Below are positions 12,116 through 25,900 of a DNA stretch of 64,000 nt, piece by piece (the stretch's first letter is position 1; each line of letters starts with the position of its first letter). Below the pieces are notes generated by a model that was not told where the DNA came from, searched no databases, and worked only from the letters and a program-made list of their open reading frames with translations. This DNA comes from Rachycentron canadum. Its lineage: Eukaryota; Chordata; Actinopteri; Carangiformes; Rachycentridae. The position numbers and the translations under genes are program-made. Location of the stretch: positions 19,469,326 to 19,533,325 of the forward strand of contig CM076655.1 in NCBI GenBank assembly GCA_038496675.1, read 5' to 3'.

Positions 12116-15100
12116 GTCAAACATGAACTTGCGATCTGGTTCTTGGGAAGAAAAAAAATTTTAAAAATAAAAAATTTGCTACTAGATGCTAAATGCAGTG
12201 AGAGTAGTGATATTCAAACTTTTAAGTTAATGTGTGAACCTAAGGGCTAAATCAAAATGTCTAAGTAGAGCTGCAAAGTAGAGTGTTGGCTTACATTGGC
12301 ACTTTTAAAGATCCTAAGAATAATTTGAATGTGATAATATCTTAAATATTGCTGAATGCTGGTGGAATTTTGCTACATCAATAAAATCAGCAAAACACAT
12401 CATTTATATGAATATGTTTGTTTAAAACACTTGATGTTTCTTCTTCATCTTGTTTACAATTAGTCACAGCATCTGGTTTATTGCTCGTCATTGCACAGCG
12501 CACTTCACTTCATTTTAAACCATACTTCTCTTGAAAAAACGTTAATCTGTAATATCATCCGTTGTGTCCAAAAGATGGGCAACAATAAGTGGATTTTGGT
12601 GTGAATCAATAACACTGCTTATGATAAAACCTTTTTTTAAAAGTGATTTTTAGGGCATTTTGTATTTATTAGATTGTAATCAAGAGAGATTAAATGAGGG
12701 GAAGGAGAGGGGGACTACATGCAGCAAAGGTCCCCTTGCAGACTCAAACTAGGTACATTATGATTAGATGTCTATGGCCACAAAGGCACTCTTATTTACA
12801 CCACATGGTTATGATAATTTTACATAAGCAGTAATTTCACATTTTGCTTATCTAAAGCAGCCATCTTAGTTGCAGAAGCCTAAATCTGAATCATGCCAAA
12901 AGGTGCACATGTCATACACAAGATCTGATTGGCCAACCACAGGAAATAGCTCATTGTCCCTGTATAAGACCATTACAAATCATTGGTGTGAAACCAAGCT
13001 AATTTCTCAATGGCTGCATAGAAATTCTCCCTGATTCAGCATGCGTCACTCATAAGTACTGGCAGCTTGGTGAATCTGTCAGTCTAGGACCTGCACAATT
13101 TGTTATTCCATGTATCAGTTCGAGGAATCATGTTCCAGTTCCTGAGCTGTGACGAAACAGAGACATCTTGAATAAGACTCATTTGCAGTCTTAAAACAGA
13201 GATATTTCTGAGGTTTAAATGTTTGGTCCCCGCTGCACTCAGCACAATGTGGCCTGCAATCTAAATGGGTAAGCACTTATACATTTTGAAAATGTCACAT
13301 CTTATCCTTGTTCAGTAGGGTTAGGGGTAAGAAGTTTACTTTTCAATTACAAAAGCTTTCTGGCTGAAAGAGAGTTTCAAATAAAATATGTGACAAAAGA
13401 TCAAAGCATTACCTTTAATGGCATATAAAGCACTACAAACCAAACCAGTCAGATTGCTCTGACATACACTGGTCATAGTCTGTCAAATAAATTGAGAGCT
13501 CCACCAAGTTCTGGAGATATTAACATCTTGGCAGCTTCAAGTGATGTCACCTTAGCCTCAAGTAATCTTTTAATAGAATCCACAAATGCTGACAGTCTGT
13601 CACTTAGATCATGAAATTAAATCATCAAATCTGTTTATGCACAAAATCCAATTTATTTTATTTCTATTCATAGCCATTTTGGCATCAAAACACAAATCTT
13701 GGCAATCAACCTATTTTATGGCCTTTAAGTGAATATCTCAGTGTAATCGCATACACTGCAACTAAAATTGAGTGTGTGAAAATGAAACCGAGGTCAATAC
13801 CAAAAGAAACTTTAAACCATCAGGTCAGTTACTTATTATGTTATCAGTTAACACTTCTTTTAGGAACTAACAAAATAATGGTTTGAGCTTGTACAGTCAC
13901 CTTTATTCTACTCCAACTAAATATATTTGACATCCCATCCTCTGGAAATCTCCCAGGATGCACAATTTCAAAATATGCCTTTTTCCCCATTTAGTAATAG
14001 TAATGACGACTTTCTTTAAACCTTTTGTGCCACATTATTGACCTTTCTCTTGAGATTTTCTGATGTTTTGTGGTGTGTTTCATGAAGCATCCTCCACTGA
14101 GCATGATCTCTCCTTCCTTTTGCCTTTTACTCGTCTAACCCAACCATGTCTGACATAGTAGCAACAGCACAAATATTTCAGATGTGATTTTCTTTTAAAG
14201 GTGGAAGATAAATTACTGCTTGCACCTCGATTCTGTGTTCCACACTCAGCATTTCATAAGTCTTCAAAGACTCACAAGCTGTCTGAAAAGCTACAGTTGG
14301 TATAGATCATTTTTACTGTCATCACAATACCAGTAACTGCAGGCTAGTAACAGCAACGTCTGCTTCCATTTCGTCACTTTCCCCAGAGCTATCAGGTTTT
14401 TACTAGAGCCCTGTAAACTTCAAGCAACATTTCCACCCTGCTTTTGATTAGTTGTATTGGCAATTAAAATAAAACAACCTGCTCATGTTGTTAATAAAAA
14501 ACAGTATCTGTGTAGTTACCACTTATACTGTTTAAGAAAGGGGGAAAATGATAATTAACAAAAGATTTGGGAATAATTGGCTACATCATGGTCCATTGCT
14601 TTCCATTGCATTGTGCCATGTTCTCTGCTCCAACCTCGCTGGGACAATCTGGGACTGCTGAATGCACCAGAGTTGGCATGGGATAGAGAGCTGCTCTTAT
14701 CATGTTAAGCACAATGAGGTGGATTGGTACAATAGAACTGCTTTAATGATTCTGTATTTGTGCCCCCAAGCTGCAATCACCCTGACCAACCCTTCTATAC
14801 CGATGTTTAGCCCAGGAGTGCAAATATTGGTGTCTCCAATTTGCTTTTGAACAACAAATACAGAGTTCTTGCATCACTGTAATGTAAAGTACTACTAAAA
14901 CGTGCAAAAAATCTGCCTTATATTTAATAGTATGACTATTCAACAATAATCCTACAAGTTTATGAGTGTTAATAATCAAATTACTACTACAACCACATTT
15001 CCAATGCTACAGAATATATAGCATATGGGTGCCCCAAATATTACAGATTAAACACCTTTAAGAGGGTTGTACAGTGGCACATCAGAAGTGTAATGCTAAC

Positions 15101-18100
15101 GTTCATTATGTCTTTTTTTTTTTTATAATGCTGAGTTGACAAAGAGATGTCAGAAGCAATCTGCTTCGACTGTCGGCAGATTCAAAAGAGCTGTATGTGA
15201 AAAGAACAGTGTGTTCTGCTGGCCTATTTTGAAAAGCCACCCACGGATTCACCCGCTATCAGTGCACCTGCGGGTGCGTTTGTATATAACTACCATTTTC
15301 AAGAGGGAAGCTGACATAGTGCATGGATACCAGAAGCTGTTCCACAACCAGTGTCACATCATGTCACAGTTCCAACAGTGCTCAAATTTCCTCTTTTCCT
15401 CACAAAATATGTACAGATAAACAAGGAGAGGAAGGCAGATACAGTCATCAGATTGGTTTCCACACCCATTTCCCTAAATGAAAAGGATTGTTGTTTTCAG
15501 AGTAGCCTTTCTTTTAAGCAGGTAGTGTCTGGCACTCCTTGACCTGCATCTATTAATAGCTCTAAGAATATTCATAGCCAAATCTATATCTATAACAAGT
15601 CATGCATGAAGCCCTGCTGTTTTTCCCTGAGGAACACATTTATTCATGCTAATAGCGACACAAAAGATTAACTTACCATACTTGAACAGAGGCAAAGAAC
15701 ATGTCTGCTTTCTGCCAGGAGAGTAGATAGGCCCCTACACAGACTCAGCCTGAAACAAAATGAAAACACCTCTGTGAGGACGCACAATAGGAATGACTTG
15801 CGTTATTCCACAAGACAGACATATCAGAAACATCTGGAATGCCAGCACGTAGGAACCTTGTGTCAGCTCATTGTACTCAACATCACACTGGTTAACAGCA
15901 TCAGCTGGATGTCTAAAACATAAATGTAAATCCTGGACCTTATATAACTCCCATCACTGCTTCCCTGTATATTAGGAAGTAGGATATTAACATTATTCAA
16001 ATTTGTAATGATATAACATGGGCATGATTCCAGTGAGTGTATTGAATTATTAGATAATATCATTCAGGACTCAGTACAGCAGTAAAGGTCTTCAATAAGA
16101 CAATAATATTGGGTTTATTCATAGATCCTAATACTGTGTCGCACAATCTGCACCCCTGTTCCATCCCAAATCATTTGTGTATTATGTATTTCAACCATAA
16201 TACTGGCATACCTTTGGCCACAGTAAAAGTTTGGTTTCAGATTTAGCCCCAATCCAAATATAAATACATCTGCAGTTCTGTTTTATGAAAATCAATGTAA
16301 TAAAATACCTTCATTTGTCTGGTAATCCATTCACCAGATTAACAAAAGAGAGATTATAATATACAGTAACATATATGTAATGTAAAATGACATGACTCAT
16401 CTCTATGTGGAATTACATAATCAATCCACTTCATACAAGAGGCGAGCCTCATTGATATTTTGCATGTGTATATAAAATGTCAGGCATTTTACAAACAGCA
16501 CAAAAAACACTTGTTGACATTTCAGTTGAACTGCGTTGCCAGGTCTTTTCCCTGTAGGTACTAGCGGCGGCACTGGGTGGCTTCTACTGCTGTCAACCTG
16601 AAGCACTTTAAACAGTAGAAATACACCTCTGTGTAGCAGCACTGAAAACCTCCCTCTGTCATTTTCTGTGTTAAACAATTTGTGCTCACTGCAGAATGTT
16701 TTTAGCTTTGTTAGCAGTAACATTTTATAAATCTAACAAAATTGCAGCTCTTGGTTTCTGTGCGATATTTCCTTACAAAATGCTTATTATTTTTTTTTTA
16801 TCTTTGATTTTCACTGTAACGTGTGTATTGTATTGCATATTGCCATTTACTGCATATCTGCTTTTCTGACAGCATTTTAACATGCAACCATCTTAATGAC
16901 TGCATCTAGGCTGCAGTATTCACACGCTGAAAGACTAACCACTATCCTGCACCTTTTAATCACAGCCTTGTGTTGAATTAGTCAGGTGAACGATAGAGAC
17001 GCTGGCACCTTTCTCTTTGGATCTGCTGTACCGTTCTGGCTCGGACTCACAAAGGGAGAAGAACAACAGTGTCCTGGGAGAGGATTTGGGAGGAGTACGG
17101 GTGAGAGGACGAGGAGAAAGAGAAGGGAGAGAGAGGGATGAGACACCACTGGGATGAAATCTTGAGTATGCCAAGGTCAGCAGAACTCTCACTATGAAAT
17201 GAAACGCTGCCAAACACAGCCACATACACACGAACACAGAGACTAAAGAGGCAGACGCACATAGACACACGTAGCAACACACTGCCCATATTAGCTCTTC
17301 CCTAAAGACAACCTGCTGAGAACTGCTAAATTACCACTGGGCTCACACTTGGCTATATGTGCCTGTACACCTACGCACACAGACACACACTCTCTCTGGC
17401 TCTCTCTTTCGTATCATTATATTGGTCCTATGGTCATTTTGAGATCTTCACCTTTGCCCTTTGCCTTTACTGCACTGAGATGGGGTCTTTGCTCTCCTTG
17501 TGAAAACCGGGATATTTAGGCTTTCGTATGAATGTGCTTTGTGGAGGTTGCTGGTTCATCTGATCCCCAGATTCTTTTTTAAGCCTTCATAAATACATGC
17601 CATTCTTTGAGTTACCTCAGGTGATGATACATCATTTGGGGTCACGCATGAACTAGGCACATCATGGTTGTCTTTTTCACCCTGAAGAACAGCAAGTATC
17701 ACTGTTACGCCTTTGGAAATGGTTCACCTCCGGTTACTTTTAACAAACGCCTTTAACAAACGCTTGGCCCCACACATTTCATGCAACACATATTTCACAC
17801 ATAAAAGTTTAAAACAAGCATGGCTGACTTCAAAATAGACTTAAATAAAATCAAGTCTCATAAAAAAATTAATCCCATATATTCTAATGTTTGTGTGTAG
17901 ACAGAAGTTGGATTAATCCTAAACCCCATGTACTGCGACACTGGCCTGTTTCCATTTCTTTTGGCAGCCAAATACACAACCATAATTTAGCTAAAAATCA
18001 CACCTTCCGCTGCACGTCAGAGGACTTTACATTCTATCCCTCCTACTTGCGAGTGCTATTTATATTTGTGAACATCATTTTATTTTTTACTGTGTTACTG

Positions 18101-19329
18101 ATCAAATGCAAACTCATGTTTGTTGAGCCTCTTGAAACTATTAAAAAAAAAGAAACAGTTAAATGATGGTTGGGGCAGCGCAATGATAATTGCTGGTTTC
18201 CTTCAGCTTCCAACTCCAGATACTAAAAAAATGATTAGCTTTAGCTTAGGATGCAGAGCAATCTGACACAGTTGCAAACTCTTTGTACGTATTATGTGAT
18301 TGGCTGAGTTGTAAAAAGAATCCAGTTTTCCGTGTGAACTGAAGTATATAACTAAATGCAATTTTAAAAGAGCAACTGGAGCTGCTTGTTGTACATCGTT
18401 GTGGTATATTGTACATTCTTGCATCCCGCAAGGAAAAAATAGGACCAGTAGGATGTTAAACAGGCCCTCCCACATTAAAAAATGATGGACAGCACATATT
18501 GTGACATAAGGTTTCATCAAAACAGTTCAGTGGATGTACACTATGTGTTCATCCAAACTACTGCTGCATCTTGCGTCATCGTGAGGTTGCGAACTCTATC
18601 CATCTGACTGAATTCTAACTTTACTTTGGCGTAGACCTTGTTTTACTGCTGGGGTTTGACGCTTACATATCACAGATTGTGCTATCATCTTCCTTCCCTT
18701 TAGCAAGACTACGAATGGTGTGATAGGATGCACACTCTCAACCCTCTTCCAGCGATGCCATTTCAGATCCTCTTCTTTATTACGTTGTAAACACAAGCGA
18801 GATTCACATATTGTACACTGCGGTCATATCCCAGAAGGAATGTCCTAAACTGTACTCTAAAAGGTTATTTAGTGTTTCAATATAATCCATATAGTCCATT
18901 AAAGACTCATCCTTTAGTCCTCTTATTAAATTTCAATGAGGGACAAAAACAATGTTCTTGTTTGGCTGCATGTTGAACTAGTTATCAGTCTTAAAACATT
19001 CATGCTTATTCATTATAAAGGACTCAGTGCAGACAAGGAGAATAGGGGAAACATTTCAACACCACACGGGTATTTACCCACTATAAACAGAGTGCCTTTT
19101 GTGATCCTTTCAAAGGCTTCCCTTAACTACCAAAGTGCTTTTTGTGATTATGCATTTTTTTGTCCACATATGGAAGGGGACTTTTGCAAAACATTCTGAT
19201 TTTGTCACAGTATTTCAACCAATCTTTGCCTTCAATTCCTGATCAAGCAATATTAAAACTACTATGAAAAATATAGATTTATAAATATATATTTCCCGTC
19301 TCTTGATTGTATTCATCATCATAATTTCT
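12116..19329. other. Long AT-rich stretch without a recognisable gene
   Basis: No exon, RNA gene or transposon could be supported. A slightly GC-richer patch at 16930-17290 is open in several frames on both strands but has no independent coding sign. A 13-bp tandem duplication (TTTAACAAACGC plus one base, twice) is at 17739-17764. The block around 15560-15780 has an enhancer-like texture but no standout motif. Confidence 0.5.
17739..17764. repeat. 13-bp tandem duplication
   Basis: TTTAACAAACGCC is followed directly by TTTAACAAACGCT. The copies are nearly identical, so this is a recent replication-slippage duplication. Confidence 0.9.
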
Positions 19330-19640
19330 CAGGAGTTCCCTGAAGGCAACAGGCACTAAATAATTGATGGGCCTGAAAGCCGTGTGGCTCTGTGAGGGAG
19401 TGCCTGCAACTCTCCTGGGAAACAAAAAGCACCAGCAGCTTTGAAACCAGCGGAAACAGGCAAGCCTCGGTTAGAATTAGTATTGTGTTCCGTCACGCCA
19501 AACATTTGGTGCTGAGACAATGCAATAGTTTCATTACAATGGCGAAGCCTCACAGGCTGAGACATCAAAGGCCCGGTTTGTCTCAGCGTCAGTGCACCAA
19601 GAGAATGAAGAGATGCAGATATAGTTAAGACTAATTTCAA
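19330..19640. promoter_or_regulatory. Candidate conserved non-coding element
   Basis: This is a compact block noticeably richer in G+C and CpG than its AT-rich flanks. It contains a SOX-type ACAATGG at 19536-19542 and paired GAGACA/GTCTCAG words. Both strands are open for 78 to 94 codons, which raises the alternative of an exon, but I see no good splice sites or start context. The sharp edges and undecayed look favour a constrained element. This is inference without alignment. Confidence 0.33.
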
Positions 19641-21837
19641 AGAGAACTACTGAAAGTTTCATTATGGAAATGTAAGAAACAGAAATAATGAAAAATTACA
19701 ATGTGCACCTCGAGATATCAAACACTGTATGGATGTCCAACCTTAAATGGAACACGTTTTGTATTTCTCTTTTTAATTAATTCACACCATTTGAACAACT
19801 GAGCAACAAACACGAGACAAACATTGTGACATTGTCTATCAATTGTGTATAATGACTGATTTGTTAAACCAGTTATTTTTTTACATTCAGACTTATGTAT
19901 TTCCAGCTCAATTTAACTGAACAAAACAATCTGCTCTGAGACAGGAATTTATCTCAAAAACAACTGGGTACAAGTTGCTCTTCAATTAATTATCAATCAT
20001 GTAGCTACGAGCTGTGTCTTCATCTTGTGACTTGTGTTGCAAACTTTGGCAACAACTTGTTCATGCTCAGAAATTTAGACTCAACTGCCCCAAGATCAGG
20101 CAAATAACTGTGTTTTTCTTAGCAGACATTCAAATTAAAAGAGTATGCAATGATGGTTGGCCCCATTATTTCTAAAGCATCATATACTGCGGGAAAAAAC
20201 TGATCTTCACTTTGCTTAAACTGAATGGCACCACTGATTGAGATAATAGTTGTTCAATAAAATATCTGGAGCAGTCTTGTAAACAGTGTCACATTTCCCA
20301 TTGGGACCCTGGCAGCATACTTTGGGGAGGCTTTAAATCTCAAGAATCAGTATGTAGGCCACAGCACAAAGGCTGTGGAACACAAAGAGAACACAGGATT
20401 CAGTCAAGGTTCCTAAATGCCACACCAGAGACAGATAGTGAAGGAGAGCTCTGCACACCGCACAGCAAAAATATCGTATCTAGTACAAATCTACAGTATC
20501 CGGAACAACCCACCACAAAGACCAGTCCAAAGGTTTACACTCCCATTTTTCCAGTTTGTATTGAATTCAAACAGTTCACATCCGGTGAATAATCGTATGC
20601 TTCGTTGAGCTGAAAAATCATGTTAATTTCGTAGAAAGCAGATCTTCTGCAGATCAAGCTGGTTATTTTACAGCTTTCCTGCAGCAATAAAAGTAAATGA
20701 AGCCTTGAATGTAAACTATTCTAAAGTTTTATTCTAAACATTTTTTTTTTCTACAAAGATAGTGTTTGAACAAACTGTGTTACTACACCCTATACATATG
20801 TGCTGTTGCATATATAAGTAGAAGAAATTGGTTGAAGAAAAGTAATATAGAATATAGACCTACAAATTTAAAATGTTAAAAGGGGTTAATTCCATTTTTC
20901 TGCATTTCAAGTCAAAGGAAAATGATACCAGTATTTATAAGCATCATCTGTAGAATGGGTGTTTGGCTTCGACTTCAATGGGTAAATCTATGATTCATTT
21001 TACACATTCATGTGCTACCAACTGAGGCAAGAAGAGAGAATAGTATAATGTTTGCATTTGAAATTTATTTCTTATAGTCCATGAATTGGATATATGGCAG
21101 AAGATAATCATTCAGCCTATTTATTAGCTAAGTTAATGTCTGAGAGGAGGCTGTGTTGAAATGGAAAAAGCTGCCATTTCAATATTAATACATAATAGGT
21201 CTGCATGGCCATCAGAGCGTAAAGTCTAATCAGAATCATCATATGCTGTGACAAACGCAATACAAATGATTATATTTGCCAATTTCTTTTGTGAAGATCT
21301 TTCATTTTAATGAGATTTGTTGGACTTTATCTCAAATGAAAACTGTTATGTCCCAGAAATACATCACATGTATCAACTGCATCTGTTAGTTATGAAAGTG
21401 ACTGTGGGACAGTCCCAACTTCCAAACACAGTTGAATTATAATTTATCCCCAAATACCATTTCCATTGGGTTCTCTTTAATTAATTCAGACTGTATCAGA
21501 AAAATAATGAATATGGATAATTTTCACACAACAGGAGAAACAGATGATCTGAAAAGTCGGTATTTCACTGCATAGCCTATATTCCCCTTTCGCTTGTTAC
21601 CTATGAAAAAGTCATGTCATTTATATATTAATGTGACCACAGTACTGCATCTCTGAAAGAAATGCCCTGAATGTTGTGGCATTTACTGAAAGTCTCCAAG
21701 AGACAAGATCTCTTAAGTAAAAACTAATTCAACATTTTTACCTACATCAATGATCCTAACATGAACAAATGTTGTGGTTTCCTGCATTGTCACCATCATG
21801 GCTGGCCTTATATAACTACTCTGTCCTGGACCAAATA
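19641..21837. other. AT-rich stretch, nothing recognised
   Basis: Ordinary unique sequence with short T-runs (for example 20741-20750). No gene or repeat family is recognised. Confidence 0.55.
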
Positions 21838-21903
21838 TTATTTTATATATTATATATATTATATTTATTATATATATATTATATTTATAATTATTATTAT
21901 TTT
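21838..21903. repeat. AT-rich simple sequence
   Basis: Alternating TATATATTATAT words run through the interval and grade into ATT trinucleotides. It is low-complexity sequence, probably an expanded and interrupted AT microsatellite. Confidence 0.9.
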
Positions 21904-22494
21904 AGCCACTATGACATCTGTTTGTTATGATGATGTAGCAATTTTATCACACCCTATGAAGAGTTTACCCTAGCATTACAAGAATCTAGTGCAGCGTCTA
22001 AACATTTTTGTGCAGCACCTACACCAAATAAATGGAACAAAACTATGTAGATATGTAACTATTTAGAGTTCCGCACCACTCTGCAAAAGAAGGATGCTGT
22101 ATTTTCATACACAGGTTTGAGAAAGTAGGGGTCAAGCAATTTTTCCCAGTGGGTCTCTTTACTTTGTTTGCAGGAGGATACACATGCAGATGTGTTAGCA
22201 GGTGGGCTACACAATAGACCTCTCCACTGCCAGCTTCAAGCTGGTACAGAAACATAATAATGCATATAGAATCACAGTGAGGAAGGTGGTGGCATTAGAA
22301 ATTAACATGCAATGCATTTCGGTGACAATCTATGTAAATATATAACATAACAATAATAAATAACACTTTATGTAAACATAATTTGCTTTGTTTACAAGAA
22401 ATCTCTACAGGTCGCCTCCAAGGCTTTTTGAAATAAATTTTAACCTTTGTGCATCATGGTAATTTAATGACTTTAAAGACTTTCTGAACATAAT

Positions 22495-22497
<3 letters not shown>

Positions 22498-22535
<38 letters not shown>
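22498..22535. repeat. (TA)n microsatellite
   Basis: About 19 uninterrupted TA repeats are seen directly. Pure TA tracts are prone to cruciform formation and length change. Confidence 0.97.
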
Positions 22536-22538
<3 letters not shown>

Positions 22539-22889
22539 TATTACAATTAACTGAGCTTCTATGAGCAATGTTTGCAGTCTTGTTAATGGCCAGTCTAATG
22601 GAAGATTTCCTGGGGAACTAAGATTACACTTTCTTGGCACCACACTCTATTCTGAAATAATTGAACTGTTTCATTCTAAGTATAGAGCGCAGCTAAAATT
22701 GTTTTACACTGATTTTTTTTTTTTTTAAAGTATTGCCCTGCATAGTGTTCCCATCATATCAGCAAAGGTAGGACTTTGATCAACAAGCTGTGCTGTCTTT
22801 TTAAACAAGCTTTGTAGAGTCATGTCACAGAACAGACACCCCTCATATTAGTCAGGCAATATGTGCCCTCCATCCTCAGGGCATGCTTT

Positions 22890-22914
22890 AAAAAAAAAAA
22901 AAAAAAAAAAAAAA
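22890..22914. repeat. Poly-A tract (25 A)
   Basis: A pure run of 25 A residues, the longest A homopolymer of the window. The upstream 200 bases show no recognisable SINE or processed-gene body, so the origin is unclear. Confidence 0.95.
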
Positions 22915-25900
22915 GGTGCCTTGGAGAGTTATGGAACATTAGTTCAGATCTCAGTCTCACAAAATCTGTCACGGTTCCCTACAGCCGTAAGCTGTGATCC
23001 ACAAAGGCACTTGATCAAAAACAGATTCAGTCATTCCTCAAATTTTGCATGTGTTTACACCTTATCAGGCTGCAGGACAATGATCCCATATGGCCAAAAA
23101 AATACTCCCCACCACCAGACTGTTGGCAAGAAACCCCCAAAACAAGCAAGAAGTGTCAATGCAGACTGAGCAGAATTGAACCAGGGAAGATATCATGGAT
23201 ATGCTGATAGAGGATATGCTGATGGAGTTTTAGGATAACCTAAAACTCATAATTTCATTTCAAATATATACGTTTCTACAGTACCTGTAGTTTAACCTTT
23301 AATATGTTGCCTTATGTAAAAAGATAACAGTGAATTACAGTGGGTAGCCTTGGTTCTGTTCTCTCAATTTCCCATGGAGGTTTTGTTTTTGTGCTGTTCA
23401 GCATGAGATTGCTTTTAGATTGGGAAGGTAAATTGTTCTGTATTTGCCATAAAAACAGATCATGATGAACAAAAATTATACCTTTGTGTCTGCTCAGAGT
23501 AGAGGGCAGCGACAAATAATAAACACCTACATGCCAGGTCAGGTTTATAGGCCAGTGCCTTCCCATTAGATTCATTTAGAGAAGTTGAGCATAATTACAG
23601 AATTTTATTGTGCTTTTCCATGTGGTCTTTTTTGCTTGACATGAGTAGAAATACTGTGAGTACTGTGTGCTGTGATAACTGGGCTGTGTGCTAGACAGCA
23701 GCTGTGAAGTTGTAACTAAGAGATCGTAATTTGAATATGTATATGCATATATTCTGAAGTTGCAAACTCAATTTGACTCTGAAGCTGAAGTGGCCACTAT
23801 AGCTGTTGCCCCAGGCTAATGTTGTATACAGTACTGATGTATGCGAGCACTTGTGTCACTCGTGTGACTGTTTCTTTCCCACTGCTGCCATAAAGCGACA
23901 TCTTCAAACACTGAACAGCAGAATTCTTATGTCTGTGGCAGCAAGTGACAGCTGGTTTCCTCTTTTCACCCCTGTTTTCACCTATTTTTGACAGAATTTT
24001 CAACTGCAGTTTCTGCTAGAATTCGCCTAATTTTTTTTAACCCCAACAAGTGCACTGTGCCTTGTTACACAGTTGGGCTGCATGCTGCTATATGTTAATA
24101 ATTTATTTTTTTGTTATACCATGTCATATCAAATCACTGTAGAATGGTCAGACCATAAAAACAAGGCCACACCTATGAGATAAAATGGATGACAAGATGC
24201 CAAAGTAATTGTGTCTGTCTCTAAAATATGGGCTGACATGACCATGTCCACACATGTTGCAAAAGTTTGGGGCCATAAAGCCCCTAAAACGAACAGCAAG
24301 GGGTCAAGCACGCTTTGCTCATGCTGCTGAACTGACTCCACAGAGGGACAGCCTTGGTTGGACAACTGATCAGTAAAGAGATGAGCAATTGATCACTTTG
24401 CCTCAAGCCCCGAGTGTACTGGGCCAGGACCCCGACTGAGCACAAGCAGGCCTCAGCTGCTCAACTTCCTACCCATCCCTCAGGAAAGAAAGAGTGACTG
24501 TGGCTCAGCTGACTGAGTTGACTTTTTTTTTTAAGAATTCACAAGATAATGGCAGAATTTTTAACAAGCCACAAAACAAATGAGGGGGCGAGGCATCATA
24601 GTATATTACCTCTCAACTAGATGGCCCTGTGCAATGCCTCGTTGCAGAACTTAACTATAGATATTTGCTTTAGTACTTGAACATCGCACTTAACGCAAAA
24701 ATGATGAGCCATGGTACAATATTCACATAAAATCAACTATATTCTCTGCCCGTCAGCCTGCACCTAATCATATTTTATACAATCGAATACTGTACCTTGT
24801 GTGCACAGCAATATTCTTTCCCAACCTAACAGAAGACACTTTAAATGTCACTGCATAACAGAATAGTCTTAACGCTTCCTCCAATTACTGTGTGACAAGA
24901 TTGTTGTGAATGACAAACCCGTAATCTAAATCAAATCTACTGCAGCATAGAGGACATGAGATTTGCTTTGATACCGCCCTTTTTATAACAGATAATCATA
25001 TGTATAAGATAAGTCATAAAATCTATTATGGAAAAGTGGCACCTAGAAGACTCTTTGTAATGCAAGATAAGTTTGTTTTCTCAAAACAGAAATATTATAT
25101 TCTTGTTTCATTTGTCTAGTAGTGTGGATGAATGCCATTTTGCAAGCACAGCAAACATTGTGCACAATGTACCTGCTTTAGCTATCATATGCAACTGTAT
25201 TTCGTTCACTGACCCAAACAAAACTAGTGATGTCCTTGTGTTGCTGAATGTAGGTAGCAGTGGTATGCATGCACGCTCCCTGTGTACATATTTGAATGAA
25301 TAAAACATGTCATCCAAAAGGGTCCATTCCACATGCAAACTCTGCAACGTCCCCTCCCCCTTTGGTTTCCAGTGGTACTTTTCTCTCTTATAGGTCAGAG
25401 TGACTGTTTCAGAGGAACATGGACATTAAAAAACGAAAAGAAAAATAGCACTGGTTAATTTGAAGATTAGGCTCTTGATATGGAGAGACCGCTATGTAAA
25501 GTGGCTGGTGAGAGCTCCATGGAGATGAACAATGCATACGAATCAAATTATATTAATTAAGCTAAAACCTCTCAACACCACATGCAAATACATGACGACA
25601 AGCTGCCATATGGCAGCTACTGGGACTAAAGATACATATGCGTATGCAAGAATGCATATGTACAGAATGCACCGCAAGTAGCTCTTTCATTGCTCATTTA
25701 TGCAAATCTATCTTTCTTTCATGTAACTGCTACATAACTGTTTGTTTTTCTTTTTACTTTACTAGCAAACTCATTTATAATTTAAATGTCAACAGAATAT
25801 ATAAGTTGCTAAACATCAGCACACTCCGATGGCCTAAAGCACTCAGTGCAACTTAGTTAAACATACTTTACCCTGGTGGGACAGTATTACATTTACATAT

